64,000 bases of DNA from Branchiostoma floridae (taxonomy: Eukaryota > Chordata > Leptocardii > Amphioxiformes > Branchiostomatidae). Below are positions 1 to 25,817 of the stretch, one piece after another. The notes beneath the pieces are model-generated. The model did no database searches. It was given only the letters and a program-made list of their open reading frames with translations, and was not told where the DNA came from. The stretch lies in contig NC_049979.1 of assembly GCF_000003815.2 (NCBI RefSeq), positions 12,624,766-12,688,765 of the forward strand, given 5' to 3'. Numbering within the stretch: position 1 is the first letter of the stretch; each line of letters opens with the position of its first letter. Both the position numbers and the translations under genes were made by a program.

Positions 1-93
1 ACGCTCAGGTCAGATAGCTAAAGATTTGTGAACCAAATTCTGGTGAGAGAACATTTTTGAATAAGAGAACAGTTTAATTTTTCAACATGTTAA

Positions 94-13768
<13,675 letters not shown>

Positions 13769-16682
13769 AGGATTCTTGGTGTAGACAGTAGTGTACAGAA
13801 TGGAGGTGTGCAATGGCTTTGATTTCAAGTGCCATACATTGATTGATACATCTGTGTAATTACATGTAACTAAAGAAAATCTCAGCAAAGCTATCACCAA
13901 GTCATTTTCTGTATAGATTGATGGATGGTAAAAAAAATAGTGAATTGTAGAACTTAAGAGATGTATAGGAAAGCAGGTTTTATAGGTGTTTTGTATTGTA
14001 CTGTCTGGAACTGTCCAGTCTTTGAATTTTGCTCCTTATATAAAGTTGTATGATACTTTATCATGTTTTTAAACGGATTGTAGACGGCAACTATTGATTT
14101 TAGTTTCTTTTTATTTTGAATTGTTTTCAAGGAAAACTCATTTTATATCCTCTTTGCTTTCTCAGCTTTGAGGTGCCTGTCCTTATTTTCTTTGAGTTAC
14201 ATTCAGTATTACTACATGATAGTGTACTTAACAGGGCAATTGGATACACACTTTGAGAAGGATGATTTTATCATATTACCAAACAAGCGATATGGATAAA
14301 GCAGCAACTAGTCATGTTACATGGAACTCCTGAATGTTGTTCAATACTGGAACTGTTCTGATCTTAGTCACAGGGTTCCTCCTTCACAGGTCCTTAGAGA
14401 AGGTTAATGTGGCAGCGGGACAATAATGATTAATATAAGATAATATAAATATTCCTTAACAGAGATACATGTACATAGGTTCATTGGCACCAGCATTCCA
14501 ACATGGTCTTTTGCTTTGTTAATGTAAAGGACATTTGGCCCCTTTGACATGTAATGCCCACTGTGTTGCCCACTGATGTGGGTTCTTCTGTAAACATAAC
14601 CACATATTGATAATTGTCATGATGTTGAAATATTTGTTAATGCTCACTTGTTGCCTTCTGCACCAATCAGAAGAAGGAGTAAGGTTCAAGGGCAGGAGGA
14701 CTACTGGGCCATTAAACCCAGGACTAATGTGGCAATGATTCATCTGGGCTCTTCTGGCCCAAACACTTTTCCAATGGGGTCTGTAAATATTCAGTATGTT
14801 TTCAATGTCTGCAGTATAAGTTATCATCATCCTGCCAAGAAGAAGAAGAAGAAGTAGAACATGGAGTTTGTAAATTGTTCTGTGATTGAAACCAGTGGGA
14901 AATATTGAGTGGAATTGAATGACAACTGACCAGCCTCAGTACCACACTCTACAACACCCTGCTGTGAATGTTAGTTTAGCTTCACTACTGTTTATAAGTA
15001 CAATGTAAATTGATGTATAGATAGATTACAAGCATGTGGTAGTTATCTGCTTTGAAATGGCTGTAAAAGAAAGAAAGCTTTGTGACCTGTATTAATCCTG
15101 TCCCAACAATAGGTACCGGTATGGATGTCTTGTGTGTAGATAAAGCATGTTAGGGAAGTGGTACTGAGGAAGGCCAGGATAAGTTGTGTTATCCATCAGA
15201 AAAAGCTGATGCAGTCACTAGTAGGATGGAAGTCTGGTTCTGTAACCAACCAGTATGTAAAATGCTGCTGTAATTGTAGAAATTTTAATGGTGCTGTTGT
15301 GAGTGGAATAAATCCTATATTTTGCATTAAAGATGATGTAAAAGCAGGCATTGAATCCTCTTTTTTGTATTTTCATTTGCCGAGTGGCACTCTTTTCACA
15401 GGTGGCTATTCAGTTGTTCTAAGACACCTACGACCTTGGACGGTTAACTCTGAAATTAGGCAGTAACTACGATAACCGTTGTTTTAAGGACACGACCTAT
15501 ATTTCATATAACGTTACATCCAGAATAGTGTTAATGTCACTCACTCAGTTCATGTTGACATTTTCACTATATCTTTCTGTTGATCCTTGATCCGGCAGGC
15601 CTATCCCAACCAAAGCACCACCATGCTGATAGATTTCTCTCCTGTGAAGGGACATCTATTCTCAGTGTTCACACAAGCAAACGAAACCATCAAGTTGGAC
15701 ACATCTGGAAAGGCACGACAGAGTCCATTTCCTTATTGTTAAACATTTGTATGTAAATGATGGCGTCAACCTCTTAAAGTCCCAAGGAGTCTACACACAT
15801 AACGTTACACAGGACAATTCCGCAATTTGTCGTGCCAACCTCAGGGTTAGGGGTTCAATTCTTATCCAACATTACAGCACATCACATCACATTCACTCAC
15901 TCCTCTCATCCTCAAGGCTGTGTTGCCAGGTCTCCCTCTCGACTTCCTTCCCTGCGGTGTCCACCTTGGTGAAGTTCTTGTTAGGTTATCAGCCGCCATA
16001 TGGCAGATGTGATCTAACCACCCCCATCTGCCTTTCTCAATTTCTTGGTCGACAGGGAAAGGTTATATAATCTCATATAACGTTAATGTTAACCCCCTTG
16101 TGACCAACATACAATATTCATGGAGGTTATATTTTCAGTAGCGTGTGTGTGTGTGTGTGTGTCAGTGAACATAGTATGGATGGCCTGGTTTCGTAACTTG
16201 GTGTGTTGGTGGGGTGTGACGAAAGCTGGAAATTTTTAGATTTGGGGGCCCCCTAGCAGCTTCCCTTGGTACTGCAGCAGAACTTTCGGTTTTGATATTG
16301 CATGTTCAGAACAAGCTCTTGTGCTTGGGAAGAAGTGGCATGAGTTTGGTCCCCCTAGCCACTTAAGGTAAGGAGTATATCTCTAGAATAAAAAATAGTA
16401 ATTAGGCAGATTGGGAGGCAAATTGCAAAATTGATGAGACTATCATAGCAGTTTTTTTCAATGTATCTCTTGTCCCAGACATCAAACGGTCTTGACATTT
16501 ACGTGGCAGGTAGCTTTCGATGTCAGGACACAGTGGGGCAGGTTTGGGCCTCCTAACAGCTAATTTTGGAACTGCAGAGGCATTTTTGTCAAAACATTCC
16601 AATGAGAATAAATGAAGAAAGGAACGACGGATTTCCATCATATTGGGCATGCAGGTAGGTTAGGCAAAGACGTACACAATGA
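13769..16682. other. HEATR5 3' UTR and intergenic DNA
   Basis: No coding exon was recognised. The first part should be HEATR5 3' UTR: an AATAAA at 15307-15312 with ATTAAA shortly after is a candidate poly(A) signal, so the UTR would be about 1.5 kb. A GT microsatellite sits near 16142-16160. Three diverged copies of a TTTGG(G)CCYCCTARCAGCT motif with a following CTGCAG segment occur at about 16239, 16337 and 16540, a decayed tandem repeat. The region ends in an assembly gap. COX20 comes in from the other side, so the two genes converge. Confidence 0.6.
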
Positions 16683-16782
16683 NNNNNNNNNNNNNNNNNN
16701 NNNNNNNNNNNNNNNNNNNNNNNNNNNNNNNNNNNNNNNNNNNNNNNNNNNNNNNNNNNNNNNNNNNNNNNNNNNNNNNNNN
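16683..16782. other. assembly gap (100 N)
   Basis: Exactly 100 N, which is usually a placeholder of unknown size. It cuts off the end of COX20: coding exon 4 runs into it in an open frame. Confidence 1.
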
Positions 16783-19700
16783 CCTCTGGTGTGCCCTGCA
16801 TGACTATATGTGTCTTCAGACCTTGATTTATCATCCTCTGCTTCATGCGCTTCTGTGCATACTGATATCGACATGGAACCCTGGAGGAACAGGTGAAATT
16901 TTACAAAGATGATTATCTAATCAATATTTATGTACATGTATCTACTGAAGCTCATGAATTTCAAGAAAAAAAGGTACCAATCTGGAAATACTGGACCTAC
17001 CAGTACAGGAGTACTGTTGCTGTAAACGATGCCATTAGGGCGTGGTAGGATCTTCTGGGATTGCCTACGGGAAATATAACACTGAAACATCAACATAAGA
17101 ATCAAGCAAAGCATAAAATATTAGCCAACCAGTTTGCAAGCTCTTGGAACATACAATGTATGCACACATGCAGCATTGATTGGCATGTTGTTTTATCATT
17201 GAATTTACTGAAATCAGAGATACATGCATAATCCCAGACAAATAAACAGAAATCTCACTGATATGATAGTCATACACATTCCAACTCAAAGAATAACAAT
17301 AACAAACAAAATAACCATCCCTCGCCAGCACTGTGTCAATGCTTTTCCAGCATATTTTTATTTGTAATCTGAATTACCATAATGTTACATACAATTGACA
17401 ATACATGTACTTACTTGTCCACAAGAAATATGCAAATCCTCCCACGGCTCCTCCTCCCATCCCGTACAGGAAAGAGTTTCGTGCACAGGGAGTGTTCTGT
17501 ATGAAATGCTTTGGACCCTGCATCAAAGAGTTACAGTGAGGCAGTCATCTTCAAATGAGCTAAATCATGATACATGTATTTTACTAAGTATGATGGCTGA
17601 TAAAAATGTAAGGTGGGCTTTGCTAAATTTTCTTTTATTTTCAGCCAAGCACACCAGATCACCCCTATTCTTAGTGGTAAGGCCATGTTGATTTGATTAC
17701 TGTAAATGAAGAAACTTTCGAGGCAGTTTTTTTGCGGTGGCCACTTCACCGTGGACTTAACCACCTGGAACATTTGTCCATGGCAGCAAAAGATTACAGT
17801 GCATGGTGCTACCATGAACTTAAAACCAAAGCGAAAGGTCCTTTTCCCGCTACCGCAAAATTAAATCCCCACGAACTTAAATGCATTTACAGTACATGGA
17901 TGCATCAATTTTCCAGTTTCCAAACAAAAAAAATTCAATTTAAAGATATATAAAATACCAATGTCAATTCCATCAAGAAGATAAGAAAGAACAAAAATGA
18001 AAAATCTATTGTTTCATACTCAACACTCCATTTGCTCTTCTGTTCAACCTTCCTGACCACTTTAATAGATTTCATGATGGAGGCAACTTTTTTGGGGGGG
18101 CAAATTATCTTTTATTTGCACGCTCGCATTGGTTTGGGGTTCCCAGAGGATGTCATCCATATAATCAAATCAACATGGCCTAAAGTGTGTTGGGTTCCTT
18201 CATCAGCAGGTTGGAGGCTTGAGGCTTCTGCCTGAAGTTCCTATGACCACATACATGTTCACAGGGCCGCCCCAACCAGTGGTGCTGAGGGTGCCCAGAT
18301 GTTTTGAAGATTAAATGTTTAATACATAAACAAACAAACAAACATATTATAATATAATATAATATTATATTGATGTTTCAAAATAATAGGAAAGAATGGG
18401 TGTCACTAATTTATTATGCTATGAATTTGGTTGGTTCTATGGTTCCAATTAAATACCTGTAATATTATAACAGTTAACGTTAGTGTGAGATGTAACGTTA
18501 ACGTTAGTGTAAGATGACGGTGACTGAATGTCGGATAACACTGGTAACGTTTACAGTGGTAACTGAATAGTTAGAGTATAAAAGACCTGTTTCTTCCAGA
18601 TCACTTCAGTGTCACTGACCAAGGGGTTGGCGGAAACGGCTGCCCGGTCGGTCGGCGGAAACCCCTGCCCGGTCCGGTCCGGAGGTTGGTTTGGGGGGGT
18701 TTAGAGTATTGCATGCAGCAGAGTAAGGTATCTAGTGCAGCTGCGTCTCCTTGCAGCAGAAAGTGTTGTAATCTCAATATCAAACATACACTCATCGTAG
18801 AATAAACGTATACAAAACCGTGTCGGGGTTTTGGTTGGAAAACGGCTGGTAGTATTCTGTATCTAAATTACGACGAGCGTAATCGTGTACATGCTGTAAA
18901 TCCGATCGTGATTACGGGGCGCTATCACGTGGAGAGCGGTCGGTAATATTAATAATATTCATCTTTTGAATACCGTGTAGACGGAATATTAATGAGAACA
19001 TAATTAATCATTAATCAAACAGCCTGAAACTGCAATTCTTTGATTGATCACGATACTATTTTCTCACATGACGGAAATGAAGATACCGGTAATAAAGATT
19101 TAACAAATGTGTTCGTGGCCAAAGCACTAAAAAGTCAGCAGAATCGCCTCCAGTCTCAGGGCGGCCCAAATAACACCGCGATAAACAACGTGGCCATGGT
19201 TGGCTCGAGAATTTTTTTTAATTAGCAATTAATTTCATTAACACGAATGACTCATACTCTGATCAATGCCCACATCATATTTGTCTAAAGCTATTCCGAA
19301 GAGCAAGTAATGATAAAGTTTACTACCGTTCCCTATTAGAAGCGCCTCATGTCACACATATCCACGTGTCTACACACGCTGCGTATTTCGGGGTCAACGA
19401 CCTAATGTGCGCCGCATGGAATGCCGAAAACCTTCGATGAATTTTAATCATTTAATTGTAATTACACAACCCAATCAATCCAACATACAGTTTTCTTGTT
19501 TCAGAGTATATAGATACAAAACTAGTGTTGGGGACAACATTTTCGAAATTAACAAAATCAAGGCGCTAATCAGTTCTTACGGTGAGGACACGCGGCTCGT
19601 TATCGACCTTATAAACGTTAATGAGCTGGCATCAACGAAATCTGGTGTTTACCGTAAACGTGTATAAGATCGAAATTACGCCGCTATTACGGTAATTACG

Positions 19701-20139
19701 GTAATGTTTACGATATTAGTGCTACTGTTGAACGTAGGGTCAGCCTACACGAGAAATGCACCTGAATTACTGTTGCGACAGCATTGCTTAGCCATGTTGT
19801 TTACATTTGGTACACTCATAAGCCCCCAAACCAACCTCCGGACCGGACCGGGCAGCGGTTTCCGCCGACCGACCGGGCAGCCGTTTCCGCCAACCCCTGA
19901 CCAAGGACCTCCTTGCACTGACGAAGGATAGTGGATTCTATCCAAAACGTCTGACCGTTTCCAAAACCATATCCAGTTGCTTGAGTAAATACTTTTTGGT
20001 GTATCTTATCAAGGAGGTTGAAAAAAGGAACCTCCTTGATCTTATTACCTGGATGTCTAACCTACATCGACGTATTCAAACAGTGGTAACGTTATGTTGT
20101 TAAATCACTCACCCATGTGTTCTCGCTATCGGCTGCCAT
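16783..20139 (-). CDS. COX20: Cytochrome c oxidase assembly protein COX20 (FAM36A), C-terminus in gap
   Basis: Small inner mitochondrial membrane protein that chaperones newly made COX2 during copper-site assembly of complex IV. Four minus-strand exons splice in frame: 20139-20113 (nine codons from ATG), 17517-17415, 17064-17001 and 16880 to the gap edge at 16783. Ninety-seven residues are readable; human COX20 has 118. The conserved NTPCAR motif followed by the first glycine-rich membrane segment is in exon 2. Exon 3 carries the second hydrophobic segment. Exon 4 has the CRYxYAxKR motif and basic tail typical of the family. Donor and acceptor sites and phases all agree. Intron 1 (2.6 kb) holds two transposable elements. 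The first exon is so short that its choice rests on phase, a good GTGAGT donor, an AAGATGG start context and position in a divergent promoter. The last ~20 codons and the stop are not visible. Confidence 0.92.
17700..17892. mobile_element. 193-bp MITE with TA target duplication in COX20 intron 1
   Basis: The ends are a perfect inverted pair, CTGTAAATG (17700-17708) and CATTTACAG (17884-17892), each flanked by TA. The inside shows loose inverted similarity (TTTGCGGT... and ...ACCGCAAA) and no coding capacity. TA duplication and short inverted ends suggest a Tc1/mariner-type non-autonomous element. Confidence 0.65.
18615..19904. mobile_element. 1275-bp non-autonomous DNA transposon with 75-bp terminal inverted repeats
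   Basis: Left repeat 18623-18697 and right repeat 19823-19897 are reverse complements at 74 of 75 positions. The element is bounded by TGACCAA on both sides (18616-18622 and 19898-19904; eight bases, CTGACCAA, if one C is shared with the right end). Each arm contains two tandem sub-repeats of the type GGCGGAAACSSCTGCCCGGT, probably transposase binding sites. The 1.1-kb interior is AT-rich with no convincing transposase ORF. A 7-8 bp duplication would suit hAT-like elements, but the superfamily is not established. Confidence 0.8.
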
Positions 20140-20296
20140 CTTTCACCAATAATTTGCTTGCAGCTTTTGAGTCTTTGACGCAGATATTCAGTCACAGATC
20201 TATCTCAGATCTCAACTTGTGTAAAACACACGAGTCGACTTCCTGCTTACGTAAGGTCAATAGAGGTCACACAGGTCAAAGGTCAGTACTTCCAAC
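20140..20296. promoter_or_regulatory. COX20/CCDC97 divergent promoter with AGGTCA array
   Basis: Only 157 bp separate the COX20 start codon (minus) from the CCDC97 start codon (plus). The segment holds four same-strand AGGTCA half-sites at 20254-20259, 20264-20269, 20273-20278 and 20280-20285. Their spacers are 4, 3 and 1 bases (DR4, DR3, DR1). The last pair is a perfect DR1, the type bound by HNF4/RXR/COUP-TF receptors. A palindromic TTACGTAA (20247-20254), a PAR-bZIP/NFIL3-type site, abuts the first half-site. A CCAAT box lies at 20146-20150. Binding is inferred from motif only. Confidence 0.7.
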
Positions 20297-22599
20297 ATGG
20301 CGTCGGTGAGCGAACTTGGCCGAGATGCAGGTGGTTGTGATGCAATATATCAGTTATTAAAGCACATGGGCATGTAATATTGTGTTACCTTAAAATTTAT
20401 TTGATTTGAGAAACCATAGAACAGCATATATAGCCCACAAAATCTACTGTTTGTGAATTGAAATGGGTCAAAGTCATTTATGATGTCAGCATGAACTCAA
20501 ATAGCTTTAATGATGTGCAATTCACACAAAGCTATCGATGTCTTCATATCAAATTCACAATCGAAATTAGTGATGGTCTGTTACAACGTCTTTGTATGTG
20601 TCTAAGACTCTAACTAAAGGAGCTTTTGAGTTACTACCGGAAAAAGGACCTTTTGACTAGAATCACAACAGTGTGACTGTGAGTGTGAGCATCATTTCTG
20701 TGCCTGACACCATTGTTAAGGTACTTCCTAAATACCAAATATTGGCTGACTGGACTAAAAACTCTCCAGAAGTGATTCAGCATGTTTTAGCCATGAAACA
20801 CTGAGTCGGTGAGAAGTATCATCTCTTCTAGACAGTTCAACATACGCATGTGCTAACACTCAGATTTGCTGTTCTCCTCAGACATGGAAGTAGGACCTTT
20901 AGAGGCTCAGGGCGCCACAGCAGGCTCAAGTGCATGCCTCCCCAGCGGAGCAGACCCTCTGGTCGAGAACATGATCAGGAGGATTGCAGACAGTGAGGCA
21001 CGGATTAAGAACCAGTCGCGTGATGAGCCAGACCTCACCACTCAGCAGAAGATGGACATTGTGCGAGACATCCTGGAAAAGTCTCACCTGACTTTCCTGG
21101 AGAGGTTCTGGAAGTACCTGGCAGAAGAGGATCTGGAGTATTTCCAGAGGATGCAGAACTGTTATGAACTGGACTTCTACATGAAGGAGATAAGGAAAAG
21201 GTTGGACAATGCCAAGAAAAAGACTGGGGTGAAAAACAGAAGGTATGAAGCCATGCAGAGAATGCTGCAGGATGGGTCCTACTTTAGTGAGGAGGAGATG
21301 AGACAGAGAGACCCACTGCTGTATGAACAGCACATCGGACAGTTCCTGGACCCTGAAGAGAAGAACGAGAGGCCAGCTGATCCCGACATGTCGTTATCAC
21401 AACTGATCATGGGACAGATAGAGGAGAAGATAATCGAGAGCAAGCTTGCCTGGCAGTTGGAAAGGGAGGATGACATGTTTGAGGAGGAGGAGGATAGTGA
21501 GGAGGAAGAGGAAGATCAGGAAGACAATGGTCAGTAATCAATATGCCTTGGAATGTTCCTCTTCAAATAAGGGTTAAGTTATTCAATTTTACAGGTCTCC
21601 AGGTGGTAGCTATCAAAAAGTTCATGTATATTTGAAATGAAAACAATGTTTTTCATAAACATATGCATATGGTGTACTGTGTACATATCACATTAAATAA
21701 CATTTCATTATTTTGCATCAACAATTGTTCCTATTAGTAGATGACACACATGGAAGATAAGAATTTGTTATCCTTTGACTTGTCTGTTGTTTATGCATGA
21801 CTTGGTAGAAGATGCAGGTGGCAGTGGTGAGCAGGTCCCATCTGTGGCAGAACAGGCCATCCTGCGAGCAGAGTTCCTCCACACCATGCAGGAGAGGTTC
21901 CTTCAAGGAGACGATGAAGAATTTGACTACAGGTACAATGTACAGCCTTATGTTCTTAACACTGTTTACCATGTGTGGAAGAAAATCTTGATGGATGATA
22001 CTTATGGGTGCATTTATAATCATGTAGTTTTAATGCAGTTTCACTTTACTGTCTCCATCAATGGAATCCATATTCTTATGAAGGAAAGTTTAATGTACTA
22101 GAGCTAAAACATTGCTTTTTTTAACCAGTCAAGTTGGTTTTGTTGGAAAACATTTGGAGTTTGCATGTGCTAATCTGGAATGTCAGCAACTAATACTAGT
22201 ATATCTCTTGACACTTAACCTCTATCATTCTATGTGGAGTAACAAAAACATTTTTAAGTTTGATAATCTATCAATAGGCTTTGTTTCCATTCCTGCCTTG
22301 GCTTATTCCTGTGACAAATTGGGCCAAATATGTGGTGCTTTCATGAATTCCTGTGTTTCAGCACTGTGGATGACAATGCAGAGTATGACAATGTGGTGCT
22401 GCGTGGTCAGGATGAGGAGGAGAGGTACTTTGATGATGAAGAGCCGTGTGATGTAGAAGACATGGATGAAGATGATGGTGCTTGTGTTGTCACATCAGGG
22501 TCCAGGAGTATGGACCAGGGGACAGAAAAGGCTCAAGTAAAGGACAGAAGTGTTGAAGGTACAGAGTCACAGGAGACGGGTGATATGGATGAGAGATAA
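20297..22599 (+). CDS. CCDC97: Coiled-coil domain-containing protein 97
   Basis: Orthologue of CCDC97 (DUF2052 family), a nuclear protein reported with SF3B/U2 snRNP components; its exact role is not settled to my knowledge. Four exons: 20297-20330, 20882-21529, 21809-21932 and 22362-22599, 1044 nt, 347 residues (human 343). Exon 1 encodes 11 codons plus one base and joins exon 2 in frame; an internal ATG at 20884 could also start the protein. Conserved blocks are TFLERFWKYL, the NRRY...YFSEEEMRQRDPLLYEQ(H/Y)IGQ core, an acidic Glu/Asp run at the end of exon 2, ILRAEFLHTMQERFL and the final DEEERYFDDEEP motif. A C-terminal extension rich in Asp, Ser and Glu goes beyond the human end. AATAAA at 23432-23437 is a candidate poly(A) signal. 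It shares its promoter with COX20. Confidence 0.94.
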
Positions 22600-25500
22600 A
22601 AGAAGTGCTTTTTTTCTTTCAAGAGATCTTTAACTTCAAGAGTATATCACGAGTCTCTTGACCCCCATAAGGAACTGAGCAAACCTGTATATACTGGTAC
22701 ATCATTGGGAACTAAGAGCCACAGCGCGTATGATGTGTAACGTTACGTGATAGTACCTTGGATTAAAAGAATCTTATCTCTCCTGTTGGCCCCTTCATTC
22801 CTTAAGATATTTTCTTTGGTGTCAACATTACTTGGCAGTTAATTTGTTCTGTTCACAAGAAAGAGTACATGGTGATGAAGATTGCCACTTGTATGAAGTT
22901 AGTTCTTCAATGTCACTTACTACTAAGAAACTAGTGACAACATTTCAAAGATGTTCCCAAAATTTTATTCTTTTAGATGTAATATATAGTGATCCTGAAA
23001 ATGTTACATGTGACCAACCATGTCCACATGAATGCTACATTGACTACCATACAATCACTTTTTGTATACACATATCCATAGGGGAAGAAAAAAAATCACA
23101 AAGCACATCAAGTCAACACTATTACCCAGCATACCACCAGTCCACACAAGTAACGTCATATTTCTCCACAGTGACACTCATACCACACATAGCACCCTTT
23201 TAGCCTCTGAGTATTTTTTGAAAAAAAAAATTCTGGCAGATTTGGTGCCACATCATCAAAGGTGTGTTTGTGACATATTCAGCTGTTGGTAGTGTGTTGG
23301 TTCATTGCCTGTCAAGATATGAAATGTCAGTCAAACAGTGTTACAGTATTAATCATGACACTTATGGTAGAATGAGAACAGGTCACTACAAAGGTTTAAA
23401 CACATTAGATATCTGTACATCTACAAGAACCAATAAAGTATGGCTGGAGAAGTACATTGTACCAGCAACGCAGAAAAACATGCCAGTTTATAACATTTTT
23501 TATACAACCATGTAAATGATGCTTTACTGATCATCCAAATTGATCATCTAAATCCAAATATTATTTCTTTTTACCCAATACTAGTATTCTATTGATGTTT
23601 TCTATCTGCATTTATATTATTTTTATCGTAGATTATGCTTTTTTTCATCCGACACAAACAAGAGTGATCAAATATGCAAATCTCCATCTTTTTAAGAATC
23701 CAGTATCCAATAATTCAGAGAACCATGAAGATAATGGGCCACAACGTCCCAACCTATTGTCCAAGCCCTCTTGGTTGCAGAACCTGAGTATTACCCATGT
23801 CAGACTGGTCTCTTGAACTGCACTATTCTGTGTGTACTTTAATATGGTACAACATTTAGCTTCATCAACCTGCTCATTCAAAATACTGAAGTAGTAATTA
23901 TGGGAATTCCATACCTCAGTTGTTATTCTGTAAGTGTCTACCATATTTCCTTTTTCATGTACAGTATTCTGTGATATTGAGTGGGTAAGAGCCTTATATT
24001 TTGAATATGACAAAAGAGTCTATTAACATGTTTCTGGTCTTCACATTATTGATTTTTCTTAGAGTGATCTAGGAAAGAAATCAGCAAACAAGAAAAACAC
24101 AAAACCCTTTCTTTTATGACTGAAAGAGCCCTATTGATACTTAGAGTAGACACATGAATAAATAATACACATACATAAACTTACAATGTTGCCTCCATGA
24201 TTGTCTACAAAAGCCATGTAACTGACAGTACCTTAGAAGACCTGACATAAATATATTGTACTTAGAATGATGCTATACAATCTATTTCTGGAAACTGAAC
24301 AAATGACAGAAATCATTCCCTTCAGTAGAGATCTTAGCACATGTGTAGTAATCCTCTCATTTCCCTCTTTTTATCCAACAAATTACTGTCAAGATTCTTG
24401 CATGACTTCCACAAGTGTTGTATGACTGGCATGAGATTTACTTTCCAATGATCTGTGAAAGTACGGATTTTTATATGATAAAGTGTTGGTTAAATCCTTC
24501 TTATCATTGGCTGATCAGTCTTTGTACTGAAACTGTGAAAGTCTTAATTATCCCCTGTTTGGGTTCTTCATAGCTTTCGCAGTGACCTCATACTGCACAT
24601 TCACCACACACAAACTTCTGTTTTGCCTTCCACTGTTACTGTTTCAATAACAAGCTTAAACATACCCCAAACTCTTGATTTTCACATTGCCAGGAAATCT
24701 AAGTGCTGTGAACTTGAAATGAATTTACAGTTGATAGTTTGATTTTTATCAATATGAATGAACTGGGGTGGGAGCAAACCTTGACTTCTAGCCATTCACT
24801 GCATTGTATAAACAGAAGCACAGTCTTTAAATTCTCAGTTTGTTTACAGTTACATGTAGTTTTTTTCCCCATAGTCTGTTTTGGCTCTTTCATAAATTGC
24901 GAAGTTGTTATGTAAACAACATCAACACAAAGAGCCTTGCTACAATACCGATTAGCCCCTTGGAGAAAGGTAGAAATTCTACTTGACCTTAGAGAAGACT
25001 TACGCTTATTGTACATTAGTGTTGTCATAAGTTACTACCTGAAATGTCCTTATTAAGTGGACTTATTGAACCCTGTGAGGAGGTAAGAGGTCATTAGAGT
25101 CAAACCTTAGAAAATTTGCCAGTTGTTAGTTACAAAGTAGGAGGTAAGCCTGAACTCTTGCCATAGGTATGATCTTAAGAGGCAAGAACAAAGAACACAA
25201 CTTCAGCTACAATGTTTAAATTACATCTTCTGCCGCAACTTCTGATCAAATTACAAAGAGTGGTTAAGATGTTTTGGCTGGAAGTATGTCTTCGGAGGCT
25301 TCAAGCTGACACCTATCAATGTTAGCTAGATGGTAATGACCAAGATGCACAATGCAACTTTTTTCATCATATAAACCATTCAATCAATCACTCAAACCTC
25401 CAATTAACTCGAATTATGAAATTTGTGTTACAGCCAAATTTACACAGATTTGTGTTACAGCCAAATTTACACAGTAAGATGTGATAAATGGCAGCAGTTG

Positions 25501-25817
25501 AATTCAAAGACTAGTATAAGTAGTAGTAAATCAAAATGTGGAAGTAACACTGATTAATTATCAGTTTAAAGCCATGGTTGTGAGAAGTTTATCAGTGGCA
25601 GGTGCAGACACTGTTCTGAAGCACAGCCAGTTCATCTGAGAAAGGAAATGTATTTCTGAATTAGAATGCAGACTTCTGGGGACTGAAATGATGTCCTGAC
25701 CCTAACAAAGAATCATCCCTGTTGGTTCTGTCCAACTTCTTTTGAATGCCTAAATGAGAGCTGCAAGGGAGGGTTCCTTTGGCAGGAGTTCAGGCCACCT
25801 GAGGGTCGACCCAGCTA
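22600..25817. other. CCDC97 3' UTR, intergenic DNA and DESI2 3' flank
   Basis: No exon was recognised on either strand. CCDC97 and DESI2 converge here, so the ends are probably their 3' UTRs. A perfect tandem duplication of a 27-bp unit (ATTTGTGTTACAGCC...) occurs at about 25420-25473. The rest is AT-rich single-copy-looking sequence. Confidence 0.55.

Noticed and set aside
18621-18640. Reading the 18623-19897 element as a standard hAT with CAGGGG ends
   Set aside because: The right end can be read as CAGGGG but the left is CAAGGGG, and that reading leaves no matching target duplication. The TGACCAA boundaries fit better.
20297-20309. CCDC97 exon 1 ending at the GTGAGC donor after ATGGCGTCG
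   Set aside because: Splicing there would put exon 2 out of frame and hit a stop within a few codons. The donor at 20331 gives an open frame.
25420-25473. Tandem 27-bp duplication as a regulatory repeat or CRISPR-like array
   Set aside because: Only two copies with no spacers, in an animal intergenic region; simple local duplication.
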